Positions 1 to 6,781 of a stretch of 23,514 bases of DNA are shown here, piece by piece; position 1 is the first letter of the stretch, and every line of letters begins with the position of its first letter. This DNA comes from CAZXYF01 sp964644705 (GTDB taxonomy: Bacteria > Planctomycetota > Brocadiia > SM23-32). Position numbers and translations under genes: made by a program. Location: the NCBI GenBank assembly GCA_964644705.1, contig CAZXYF010000030.1, forward strand, positions 1 through 23,514, in the 5' to 3' direction. The notes beneath the pieces are model-generated. The model was not told where the DNA came from. It made no database searches and saw nothing but the letters and a program-made list of their open reading frames with translations.

Positions 1-29
1 CGGTGGAAGCCGTATCATTAAAAAAAAAA
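1..29 (-). other. Illumina P5 flow-cell oligo contamination at the contig edge
   Basis: Read on the minus strand, this stretch is ten T residues followed by AATGATACGGC, two mismatched bases (TT in place of GA) and CCACCG. That is the start of the Illumina P5 grafting oligo including its T10 linker, matching at 27 of 29 positions by direct comparison with the known oligo. It interrupts the glycerate kinase reading frame exactly where family similarity stops. It should be treated as a library or sequencing artefact, not as genome. Confidence 0.93.
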
Positions 30-558
30 CGATGCGGGCGATGTCCTCTAAATTACTCCCATTCGGAATCAGTTCGTTTCCGTCCTCGTCCAGATACTTC
101 CATCCCAGTGCCGCAGCCGCTCCCGTTCCACCATCTACGGTGGAACTTCCACCGATCCCCAGCAGAATGCGGTCAGCCCCCTTGTTCGCCGCCGCCTGCA
201 ACAGCTGTCCCGTGCCGTATGTGCTGGTATTCATTGGGTCACGTTTGTCCCTCGGGATCAGCGGCAGGCCATTGACCGAAGCCATATCAATGATTGCCGT
301 GTCTTCACCCGGGATCCACGCGAAACCGGCGGGAGCATACCGTTCACAAAACGGTCCCGCGGCCGCCTGATCCACCCATCGAGCATCCGGGCGTGCGTTA
401 GAAACCGCCCTCGCCGTTCCTTCCCCACCGTCGGCCATCGGCTTCAAAACGAGTTCAAGGTCCGCAATCGCGTCCCTCAAACCATCCGCCACGGCCCGGC
501 ACGCCTGTGGTGCGGTAAGCCCCCCTTTGAAAGAGTCCAGCGCCACAACGATCTTCAC
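30..558 (-). CDS. Glycerate kinase (type 2, GckA/GlxK-like), 3' part missing
   Basis: This reading frame should encode an ATP-dependent cytosolic kinase that phosphorylates glycerate, feeding it into lower glycolysis. The visible 176 residues cover the N-terminal part of the GlxK family. They show KIVVALDSFKGGLTA at the start, MADGGEGT near residue 42, KRDPMNTSTYGTGQL in the middle, and LGIGGSSTVDGG, the counterpart of GIGGSATNDGG in E. coli GlxK. I chose the GTG at 558 because homologues begin with M-K-I-V; an in-frame GTG at 573 is the alternative, and a stop lies just beyond it. Coding similarity ends at NLEDIARI, where the P5 oligo begins, so the remaining half or more of the protein is lost. 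It lies downstream of the lipoprotein gene, behind that gene's terminator. Confidence 0.85.
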
Positions 559-588
559 GGTTTGTCCCGCCACTGTTCACCATCCCGA

Positions 589-637
589 TAAAAAAGATGA
601 GCCCCGGACAGCCGTTTTCAAACCGGGCGTCCAGGGC
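589..637 (-). terminator. Intrinsic terminator after the BamE-like lipoprotein gene
   Basis: On the minus strand, GCCCTGGACGCC pairs with GGCTGTCCGGGGC, giving a 12-bp stem with one G-T wobble and one bulged T. The 12-base loop is followed by TCATC and a run of six T. It lies 19 bases past the lipoprotein stop codon and just ahead of the glycerate kinase start. It should therefore end lipoprotein transcription or limit read-through into the kinase gene. Confidence 0.75.
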
Positions 638-655
638 ATGTCCACCGAAAAAGCC

Positions 656-1246
656 TCACCGACGTATTTTCTCAACTGTGCCATCCTCATTGAAAATCAC
701 ATCGTAAGTGACCCAGCGATTGGTCCAGTATGTCCAGGTGTTTTCCTCCAGGCTGGGAGTCTCGTTCTGAGCGGGATAACCCAGAGCAATCCTGACGCCC
801 TTCTTGGTCATACCCTTTTTCACTTTGCCAGCCTCGATGCCTTCCTGATCGACGTCGGACAGTTCGCTGAGATTAACTTTCTCGGACGTGGTGATTCTGT
901 CGACGTACTCCTCTTTGCTCATGTCCATGTCCACGGCGCTATACTCCATGAAGACCGTGCTTTTGTCCTCTCCCTTACTCAGAATCGCCAGCCCATCCGG
1001 CCAATCGTGGACATCCACAGACGTGTTCACCGGCACGATGCGGTGGCGATTGCACCTGGTCCAGTTAGCGTAACTGGCCGTGTAGATCTTACCATCATCC
1101 TGAGCATGGATGTTATTGGCCAGATAAACGTCCTCGGCCAGGGCGGGTTTCAGCTCTGCCGCTTTCCTCGTCTGTCTGGTAATGCAGCCCGACAGAAACA
1201 CAACGCCAACAACAGACAGTACGACGAGACAGATCGCTTTGCGCAT
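656..1246 (-). CDS. Outer-membrane-type lipoprotein with a C-terminal SmpA/BamE-like domain
   Basis: A 196-residue predicted lipoprotein. Residues 1-20 form a signal peptide (MRK, then a hydrophobic stretch) ending in the lipobox LSGC, with the lipidated cysteine at 21. The C-terminal 55 residues resemble the SmpA/OmlA/BamE fold: a V-K-K-G-M-T-K-K-G-V-R-I-A-L-G-Y-P segment, then TWTYW, then a strand ending in an F-N-E-D-G-T-V turn. BamE itself assists outer membrane protein assembly, but many unrelated lipoproteins carry this domain, so I do not claim that role. Residues 25-130 are not recognised. The start is clear: AAGGAGG lies five bases before ATG. A terminator follows the gene and a palindromic repeat sits upstream. 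Confidence 0.85.
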   Translation of the reverse strand: MRKAICLVVLSVVGVVFLSGCITRQTRKAAELKPALAEDVYLANNIHAQDDGKIYTASYANWTRCNRHRIVPVNTSVDVHDWPDGLAILSKGEDKSTVFMEYSAVDMDMSKEEYVDRITTSEKVNLSELSDVDQEGIEAGKVKKGMTKKGVRIALGYPAQNETPSLEENTWTYWTNRWVTYDVIFNEDGTVEKIRR

Positions 1247-1312
1247 AATATCCTCCTTGACTCAAGAAAAGTGGGCTCACATGTTCAACCAACAGACAAT
1301 CGGACCTTTGAA

Positions 1313-1341
1313 AAAATACCTTCCGACAACTCATCGCGCAA
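1313..1341 (-). promoter_or_regulatory. Possible sigma70-type promoter for the BamE-like lipoprotein gene
   Basis: Minus strand: TTGCGC (1336-1341), a 17-base spacer, then TATTTT (1313-1318). It leaves a leader of about 60 bases before the ATG at 1246. The -10 is a weak match, but the -35 resembles the other TTGC elements in this window. Confidence 0.4.
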
Positions 1342-1406
1342 CCTTTTTCCCGATTCCTCTTTGATCCCATCCTCCAGGTTTATCACCGAGCTTGTATTCT
1401 CGAATG

Positions 1407-1514
1407 TCAGTAAGTATTCAGTGAACCACGTTATTCCAGATGGGCCTACTGCCGGGCTTGTCCCGGTTGAGGCGTACTTTTGCACTACCCGAAGATGCGC
1501 AAACAACGCGATAG
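1407..1514 (+). repeat. Dispersed 108-bp repeat, copy 1
   Basis: This stretch matches 15292-15399 without gaps at 100 of 108 positions by hand alignment. Both copies begin TCAGTAAGTATTCAGTG and end AACAACGCGATAG, and contain the self-complementary core CCGGG-CTTGT-CCCGG (CCTGT in copy 2). Here the repeat is the left arm and loop of a larger palindrome. The sequence on either side of the matched block is unrelated in the two places. Confidence 0.9.
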
Positions 1515-1612
1515 TGCCTGGCGTGGTACGCGTGCTGTAGTGCTCAGGTACGCCCCCTACCGGGACAAGCCCGGCAAGTAGGCCATCACAAAACGCACGT
1601 GGTTCACCGAAA
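1417..1612. repeat. Large imperfect palindrome (MITE-like or REP-like element)
   Basis: Two inverted arms, about 1417-1488 and 1537-1612, flank a loop of about 48 bases. Matching blocks include GTGAACCACGT, GGCCTAC, TGCCGGGCTTGTCCCGGT, GGCGTAC and GCACTAC, read on opposite strands. Small insertions separate the blocks. No open frame for a transposase is present. The element sits between divergently transcribed genes and would form a strong hairpin in RNA or single-stranded DNA. A non-autonomous mobile element fits best; I cannot name a family. Confidence 0.8.
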
Positions 1613-1681
1613 CCTTTCGAACATCACCCATCCATCTTGTTGTAAGTGCATGGACACCACGGATCAAGTGAACGGAACCGT

Positions 1682-1710
1682 TTGCCCCGCACCCGGGCAG
1701 CTCTTATGAT
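1682..1710 (+). promoter_or_regulatory. Predicted sigma70-type promoter for the cyclophilin-kinase pair
   Basis: TTGCCC (1682-1687), a 17-base spacer, then TATGAT (1705-1710). Transcription would start near 1717, about 90 bases ahead of the cyclophilin ATG. Confidence 0.6.
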
Positions 1711-1809
1711 ACGAATGACGAGTTGAAAATACACATCAGGGTCTCACGGTCAGGAAAACCGTACGCTCCTGAGTCGCCCATTCATCCCACTTCAGTTGAG
1801 GAACCAGCG

Positions 1810-2322
1810 ATGGCAGACAACAATCCCACAGTGCGCATCGAAACCAACAAGGGAGACATCGAAGCCGAGCTCTGGGCCGATCGCTCGCCCAAAACGGTCG
1901 AGAACTTCCTGGAATACGTCGATTCTGGTTTTTACGACGAGACCCTGTTCCACCGGGTAATCCCGAATTTCATGATCCAGGGAGGCGGCCTGGACACGGA
2001 GATGAGCAAAAAAGCCACGCGGCCGTCGATTGAAAACGAGGCCACGGCCGATAAAAAGAATGAACGCGGCACTCTGGCCATGGCCCGCACCCAGAAGGTG
2101 GACAGCGCCACTTCGCAGTTTTTCATCAACCTGGCCGATAATGATTTTCTGGATCACAAGGGCGATTCCCCCGGTGACTACGGCTACGCGGTATTCGGAG
2201 AGGTCGTCGATGGGATGGATGTCGTTGACGAAATCGCATCGGTCGCGACCACCACTCAGGCCGGACGCCAGGACGTGCCCGCCGAACCAGTGATCATCGA
2301 AACCATCGAACGAGTTCAATAA
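1810..2322 (+). CDS. Cyclophilin-type peptidyl-prolyl cis-trans isomerase
   Basis: A 170-residue single-domain cyclophilin that isomerises X-proline bonds during protein folding. Family landmarks are clear: a TNKGDIEAELW opening, APKTVENF-like SPKTVENF, the FHRVIPNFMIQGG active-site strand, GTLAMAR, the SATSQFFINLADNDFLD block, and YAVFGEVVDGMDVVD near the C-terminus. It has no signal peptide from the chosen ATG, so it is probably cytosolic, like E. coli PpiB. The frame is open upstream to 1723, but the ATG at 1810 follows TTGAGGAA and places the family N-terminus correctly. The hybrid kinase gene starts about 20 bases later, so the two are probably co-transcribed; the functional link is unknown. 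Confidence 0.95.
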   Translation: MADNNPTVRIETNKGDIEAELWADRSPKTVENFLEYVDSGFYDETLFHRVIPNFMIQGGGLDTEMSKKATRPSIENEATADKKNERGTLAMARTQKVDSATSQFFINLADNDFLDHKGDSPGDYGYAVFGEVVDGMDVVDEIASVATTTQAGRQDVPAEPVIIETIERVQ

Positions 2323-2343
2323 ACCACCCCAACGGCCTTGTTT

Positions 2344-5340
2344 ATGAACAACTCCCTGCCAGAACCCACATCCGGAAAAAACGCCATATTCAAGCATCTC
2401 AGCCTGAAATTGGTGGCGCGGACAGTTCTCCCTCCACTGCTTCTGCTTGCCCTGGTGGCCGTCGCTTTCTGGCTCTTCGCGCTGCCCACCATACGCACGA
2501 ACCTGATGGAGGCCAAAAAGGACAAACTCAAAGAGCTCACGCAGGTCACCTGGAGCATCCTCGACGAATACCAACAGAAGGCCCTTAACGGGGAAATAAA
2601 CAGAGATGAAGCCCAGCAGAGGGCGCTCGATTGTGTGGATGACATGAGATACGGACCCTCCCAACAGAATTACCTGTGGATCAACAACATGAGCGGGCGG
2701 ATGATGGTCCATCCCTACATGAAACAGCTGGAGGGGAGGGACATGACCGATCACCGTGACCCCCGCGGCAAGCTGCTGTTCCAGGAGATGCTTGAGGTCT
2801 GTCGCACAAAAGGCAGCGGATTCGTGCACTATCACTGGCAGTGGCATGACAACCCCAACCGTATAGAACCCAAGATCTCACACGTGCGTCGTTACAAACC
2901 CTGGGATTGGTTCATCGGCACAGGCATCTACATCAACGACGTGGAAAAGCAAATCGCCTCGATCACCCGCACGGCCAACAGCGTGTTCGCAGGGTTCGGT
3001 GCTCTGATACTTCTGATCTCGGGATTTATCACCCTCAACAACATCCGTGCTGAGCGAGAACGATCGGAGGCCCGTCATGAACTTCAGGAGAAAAAGGAAC
3101 GATTGGAGCTGGTCCTCCACGGCGGCCAACTCGGCGCCTGGGACTGGGACATTCCCACCAACACGGTCATCTTCAACGATCGCTGGGCGGAGATGCTGGG
3201 CTATGAATCCGATGAGCTTGAACCAACCCTGGAGGAATGGGAAAAGAGAGTGCATCCGGACGACATGCCGGCAACGGAAAAGCGTCTCAACGAACATCTC
3301 GAAGGGCGCAGCGATTTTTATGAGGCCGAGTTCCGCATGAAACATAAGTGCGGCGATTGGATCTGGATACATGACCGGGGCAAGGTCATCGAAAGGGATG
3401 ACCAGGGGAATCCCCTGCGCGCCTGTGGCACCCACCTGGATATCACGGAACGGAAACGAGCGGAAAAAGAACTTCGCGAGAACGAACGACAACTCAGACG
3501 CGCACAGTCGGTGGCCAATTTCGGAAGCTGGCAGTTCGATTTAGATGCGAATACGGTGTCCGCATCGCAACAGGCCAAAGAAATCTATGGCGTCTCGCAC
3601 GACCAACGACTCACCATCGATTACATCCAGTCCCTCGTACTACCGGAATACCGCCAGATGATGGACCAAAAACTTCAGAAGCTTGTCGAGGGAGAGGAAG
3701 ACTACGACATAGAATTCGAGATGCAACGGCCAGAAGACGGCGAAATACGATACATACATTCCGTTGCCCGATATATCCCCGAAGAGAATGTGGTGACCGG
3801 CGTCATCCAGGACATCACGGAGCGAAAACGGGCCAAAGACCGAGTGATAGAAGAACGACAACGCCTGGAAGTCACACTCCGCAGCATCGGTGATGGCGTC
3901 ATCGCGACTGATACGGAGGGAAATGTGAAGCTACTGAACGAAGTCGCCGAAAAGCATACAGGGTGGGCAAATGATGAAGCGGAGGGGCAGCCCATTGAGA
4001 GGGTGTTCAACATTGTTGATGAGGAAAGCGGGGAACAACGATCTAATCCGGTAAGACGCGTCCTCTCCGAAGGGGAGACCGTTCAACTCACCAATCATGC
4101 TCTTCTGATATCACGAAACGGTGAGGAACGCATGATTGCCGACAGCGCCGCTCCCATCAGGGACAAAAAAGACGATATCATCGGCGTGGTGCTGGTCTTT
4201 CGGGATGTTACCGAAAGGCGACGCATGGAGGAGACCCGGCGCCGGGCCGCCAAGCTGGATTCCCTCGGCGTGCTTGCGGGGGGCATCGCCCACGATTTCA
4301 ACAATCTACTGACCAGTATTTACGGCTATATCGAGCTGGCAGACCATAAATCGTCCGACGAAGAAGTCTCTGATTGCCTCGAAAAATCATCAAACACAAT
4401 CGACCGGGCCCGACATCTCACCAGCCAGCTCCTGACGTATGCGGAAGGCGGGGCGCCCGTGAAAAACGTGCATTCCCTCATACCATTTCTGAGACAAACC
4501 GCACAATTTGCTCTCAGCGGTTCAAATGTGGATTGGGATTTTGATCTGCCAGAGGATCTGTGGTGCTGCAATTTCGACAAAAACCAGATGGGTCAGGTGA
4601 TCGACAACGTCATCATCAATGCTCAGGAAGCGATGCCGGAAGGCGGAACCATCAGCATTTCAGCGCGTAATATGACGGTGGAGGAGGAGGGACATCCGGG
4701 GCTGAACAACGGACCCTACGTGAAGATTTCGATAGCTGATAGTGGCGTTGGAATCCCCCAGGACATGCTGTCGAAGATTTTCGACCCTTTTTTCACCACC
4801 AAAAGTGAGGGACATGGATTAGGACTGGCAACATGCTATTCCATCGTGGAAAAACACGGGGGTCTTATCGACGCTGAATCCAGCCGGGGAGAAGGCACCA
4901 CCTTCCACATCTACCTCCCCGCCACTCCTGAGGGGAAAGTCACTACCAGCGACTCAAACGCTGAGTCACATACTGGCACCGGCACGCTTCTGGTGATGGA
5001 CGATGAACCGTCTCTGCGCGAAATGCTCAAGGCAATGCTGGAATCCTACGGCTACAGCGTGGTGTGTGTGGCCGATGGGAATGAGGCACTCAACTATCTG
5101 CGGTCCTCACAACCGGTGAACGGCATGATCTTCGACATGACCATACAGGGGGGCATGGGCGGGGTGGAAGCGGTCTCGAAAGTGCGCGAGATCGATCCGG
5201 ACATTCCGGTGATCGTCGCCAGCGGATACGCTGACGACCCGGTCATGTCTAACCCGGAGGAATATGGTTTCACCGCCAGCGTTTCCAAACCCTTCAAACG
5301 CTCAGAACTCAGCGCCATATTGAATGAACATCTGGCATGA
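2344..5340 (+). CDS. Membrane hybrid sensor histidine kinase: Cache, three PAS, HisKA, HATPase, REC
   Basis: A 998-residue hybrid kinase. A first membrane helix (about 25-48) and a second (about 213-233) bracket a periplasmic sCache_2-like ligand domain rich in aromatic residues, with YLWINNMSG and WDWFIGTGIYI. Three PAS domains follow (about 255-370, 382-494, 505-620); all three end in the typical D-I/V-T-E-R motif. The HisKA phosphoacceptor is H650 in GGIAHDFNNLL. The ATPase shows N759 in NVIINAQEAM, DSGVGIP at about 799 and GHGLGLA at about 823. A C-terminal receiver domain has acidic D886/D887, phospho-acceptor D931 and K982, all intact. ATG 2344 is taken as the start; TTG 2338 is possible. 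No response regulator or output gene lies nearby, so its partner and signal are unknown. Confidence 0.93.
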   Translation: MNNSLPEPTSGKNAIFKHLSLKLVARTVLPPLLLLALVAVAFWLFALPTIRTNLMEAKKDKLKELTQVTWSILDEYQQKALNGEINRDEAQQRALDCVDDMRYGPSQQNYLWINNMSGRMMVHPYMKQLEGRDMTDHRDPRGKLLFQEMLEVCRTKGSGFVHYHWQWHDNPNRIEPKISHVRRYKPWDWFIGTGIYINDVEKQIASITRTANSVFAGFGALILLISGFITLNNIRAERERSEARHELQEKKERLELVLHGGQLGAWDWDIPTNTVIFNDRWAEMLGYESDELEPTLEEWEKRVHPDDMPATEKRLNEHLEGRSDFYEAEFRMKHKCGDWIWIHDRGKVIERDDQGNPLRACGTHLDITERKRAEKELRENERQLRRAQSVANFGSWQFDLDANTVSASQQAKEIYGVSHDQRLTIDYIQSLVLPEYRQMMDQKLQKLVEGEEDYDIEFEMQRPEDGEIRYIHSVARYIPEENVVTGVIQDITERKRAKDRVIEERQRLEVTLRSIGDGVIATDTEGNVKLLNEVAEKHTGWANDEAEGQPIERVFNIVDEESGEQRSNPVRRVLSEGETVQLTNHALLISRNGEERMIADSAAPIRDKKDDIIGVVLVFRDVTERRRMEETRRRAAKLDSLGVLAGGIAHDFNNLLTSIYGYIELADHKSSDEEVSDCLEKSSNTIDRARHLTSQLLTYAEGGAPVKNVHSLIPFLRQTAQFALSGSNVDWDFDLPEDLWCCNFDKNQMGQVIDNVIINAQEAMPEGGTISISARNMTVEEEGHPGLNNGPYVKISIADSGVGIPQDMLSKIFDPFFTTKSEGHGLGLATCYSIVEKHGGLIDAESSRGEGTTFHIYLPATPEGKVTTSDSNAESHTGTGTLLVMDDEPSLREMLKAMLESYGYSVVCVADGNEALNYLRSSQPVNGMIFDMTIQGGMGGVEAVSKVREIDPDIPVIVASGYADDPVMSNPEEYGFTASVSKPFKRSELSAILNEHLA

Positions 5341-5368
5341 GGCGCTGAACGGAAACAATCGTCTATGC

Positions 5369-6511
5369 TTACTCCTCCCCCACCCTTTGGCCTTCTTCCT
5401 CCACGAACAGTCTTTCGTACTCTCCATACCCATTCTCCTCAAGTTCATCACGCGGAATGAAACGCAGAGCCGCCGAGTTGATGCAGTAACGAAGACCGGT
5501 GGGCTCGGGTCCATCCTCGAACACGTGCCCCAGATGACTGTCCGCGTGCTTGCTGCGAACCTCCGTCCGCGTGCGCAGCAGTCCGCGGTCCTTCCGCGTC
5601 ACGATGTTGTCGGGGTCAAGTGGTCGGTAAAAACTGGGCCAGCCGGTTCCGGATTTGAACTTGTGCACCGAGGCAAAAAGTGGTTCTCCGGAAACCACAT
5701 CAACATAAATGCCCTCCCTTTTGTTATCCCAATACCTATTTTCATGCGCGGGTTCCGTACCATCTTGCTGCGTCACTTTGTACTGCCGATCAGTCAGCAT
5801 TTTTTTGAGTTTCTCATCGGATGGTTTGGTGTATTCTGGGTCATCCCCTTCATCCGATAACACTTCCTCCAGATCCCGATCCTCGCCCCAGGCTTTATTG
5901 AGGAACTGGTCACGTCCTGAGTTTGCGCGGTATTGTTTGTAATGCCGGGATCGCGTCTTGCAGAAGTTCTGGTGGTAGTCCTCCGCGGGATAGAATTTCG
6001 AGGCCGGCAGGATATCGACCACTATTTTTTCCTCAAATCGATCGGACGATGCCAGCCGTTTTTTGGACTCCTCTGCCGCTTTTTTCTGCTCTTCATTATG
6101 GTAAAAAATCACTGGCCGGTAATGTTTCCCGCGATCGACAAACTGTCCCCTCGCATCGGTGGGATCAATCTGTCGCCAGAAAACCTGAAGCAGTTCATCG
6201 AAAGTTATGGTTGACGGATCGTAAGTGATCTCTACCGCTTCCACATGCCCTTTCCGGGCATAATCATCGTAGGTTGGATCATCGCCCTCGCCACCGGTGT
6301 AACCTGAAACGGCACTTTTCACGCCATCCAATTTGTCGAAGACCGCTTCCACACACCAGAAACAGCCACCCGCAAACGTTGCCTTTTCCATTCGTGCTTT
6401 TCCTTTCCGCCTCGAACTTTTCGGATTCTCGGGGCTCGCGTTTCCCCCGCAAGCCACCATCAGAAACAGCAAAGAACACAGCAAAACAACGAAGCCCTTC
6501 ACGATTTTCAT
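5369..6511 (-). CDS. msrAB: Exported MsrA-MsrB fusion, peptide methionine sulfoxide reductase
   Basis: A 380-residue bifunctional enzyme repairing both stereoisomers of methionine sulfoxide in proteins. The MsrA half comes first, with GGCFWCVE placing catalytic Cys at 50, then GGEGDDPTYDDYARKGHVEAVEI and AEDYHQNF. The MsrB half has SGTGWPSF, ADSHLGHVFEDGP and RYCINSAALRF, with catalytic Cys at 343. The paired CxxC zinc ligands of many MsrB proteins are replaced (VVSGEPLF and RSKHADSHL). Residues 1-21 form a signal peptide ending MVAC, probably a lipobox, so the enzyme should act outside the cytoplasm. GGAGG five bases before ATG 6511 fixes the start. It converges on the hybrid kinase gene with 28 bases between stops, and diverges from the MFS gene. 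Confidence 0.96.
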   Translation of the reverse strand: MKIVKGFVVLLCSLLFLMVACGGNASPENPKSSRRKGKARMEKATFAGGCFWCVEAVFDKLDGVKSAVSGYTGGEGDDPTYDDYARKGHVEAVEITYDPSTITFDELLQVFWRQIDPTDARGQFVDRGKHYRPVIFYHNEEQKKAAEESKKRLASSDRFEEKIVVDILPASKFYPAEDYHQNFCKTRSRHYKQYRANSGRDQFLNKAWGEDRDLEEVLSDEGDDPEYTKPSDEKLKKMLTDRQYKVTQQDGTEPAHENRYWDNKREGIYVDVVSGEPLFASVHKFKSGTGWPSFYRPLDPDNIVTRKDRGLLRTRTEVRSKHADSHLGHVFEDGPEPTGLRYCINSAALRFIPRDELEENGYGEYERLFVEEEGQRVGEE

Positions 6512-6544
6512 AACATCCTCCCTTCGCCGAAAAATGGAAGATAC

Positions 6545-6563
6545 AACGACACGATTTGTCGTT
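6545..6563. promoter_or_regulatory. Inverted repeat in the msrAB leader, possible operator
   Basis: AACGACA and TGTCGTT form a perfect 7-bp inverted repeat around CGATT. It lies 34 bases upstream of the msrAB ATG and just downstream of its predicted promoter. It could be a repressor site or a leader hairpin; no regulator gene is adjacent. Confidence 0.4.
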
Positions 6564-6578
6564 CCTTCCACTATGTAC

Positions 6579-6607
6579 AGTCTACCGGGCCGGTTCCACA
6601 CTGACAA
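6579..6607 (-). promoter_or_regulatory. Possible promoter for msrAB
   Basis: Minus strand: TTGTCA (6602-6607), a 17-base spacer, then TAGACT (6579-6584). The -35 is strong and the -10 weak. Confidence 0.45.
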
Positions 6608-6691
6608 TGCCAGCCTCCTGCCCGGGTGGCCTGGGTTTGCTTTTCCCCCACACAACGATTTTCAATCCGGTCCGGGTTAAGCACTTTTGTC

Positions 6692-6720
6692 TTGCAGTCG
6701 GTGCTGCAACCGGGTATAGT
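6692..6720 (+). promoter_or_regulatory. Predicted sigma70-type promoter for the MFS transporter gene
   Basis: TTGCAG (6692-6697), a 17-base spacer, then TATAGT (6715-6720), followed by about 60 bases to the ATG at 6782. Confidence 0.6.
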
Positions 6721-6781
6721 TTGACACTTTTACCGCCCGCTCGCCGAGACATCTGGCTTTTGCACACGGGAGCTTTTTTCC

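Noticed and set aside
1285..1506. Two minus-strand frames sharing the peptide start MFAHLRVVQKYAS (also at 15391)
   Set aside because: The likeness comes from the shared nucleotide repeat. The frames diverge as soon as the repeat ends, and no SD is present.
527..1540. 337-residue open frame on the plus strand
   Set aside because: It runs antisense to the lipoprotein gene, which has a signal peptide, SD and terminator, and continues through the palindromic repeat. It shows no family features.
1792..2847. 351-residue frame on the minus strand
   Set aside because: It is antisense to the cyclophilin and the kinase N-terminus, both of which have clear family motifs.
5324..5860. 178-residue plus-strand frame after the kinase
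   Set aside because: It is antisense to the MsrB half of msrAB and has no start signal or similarity.
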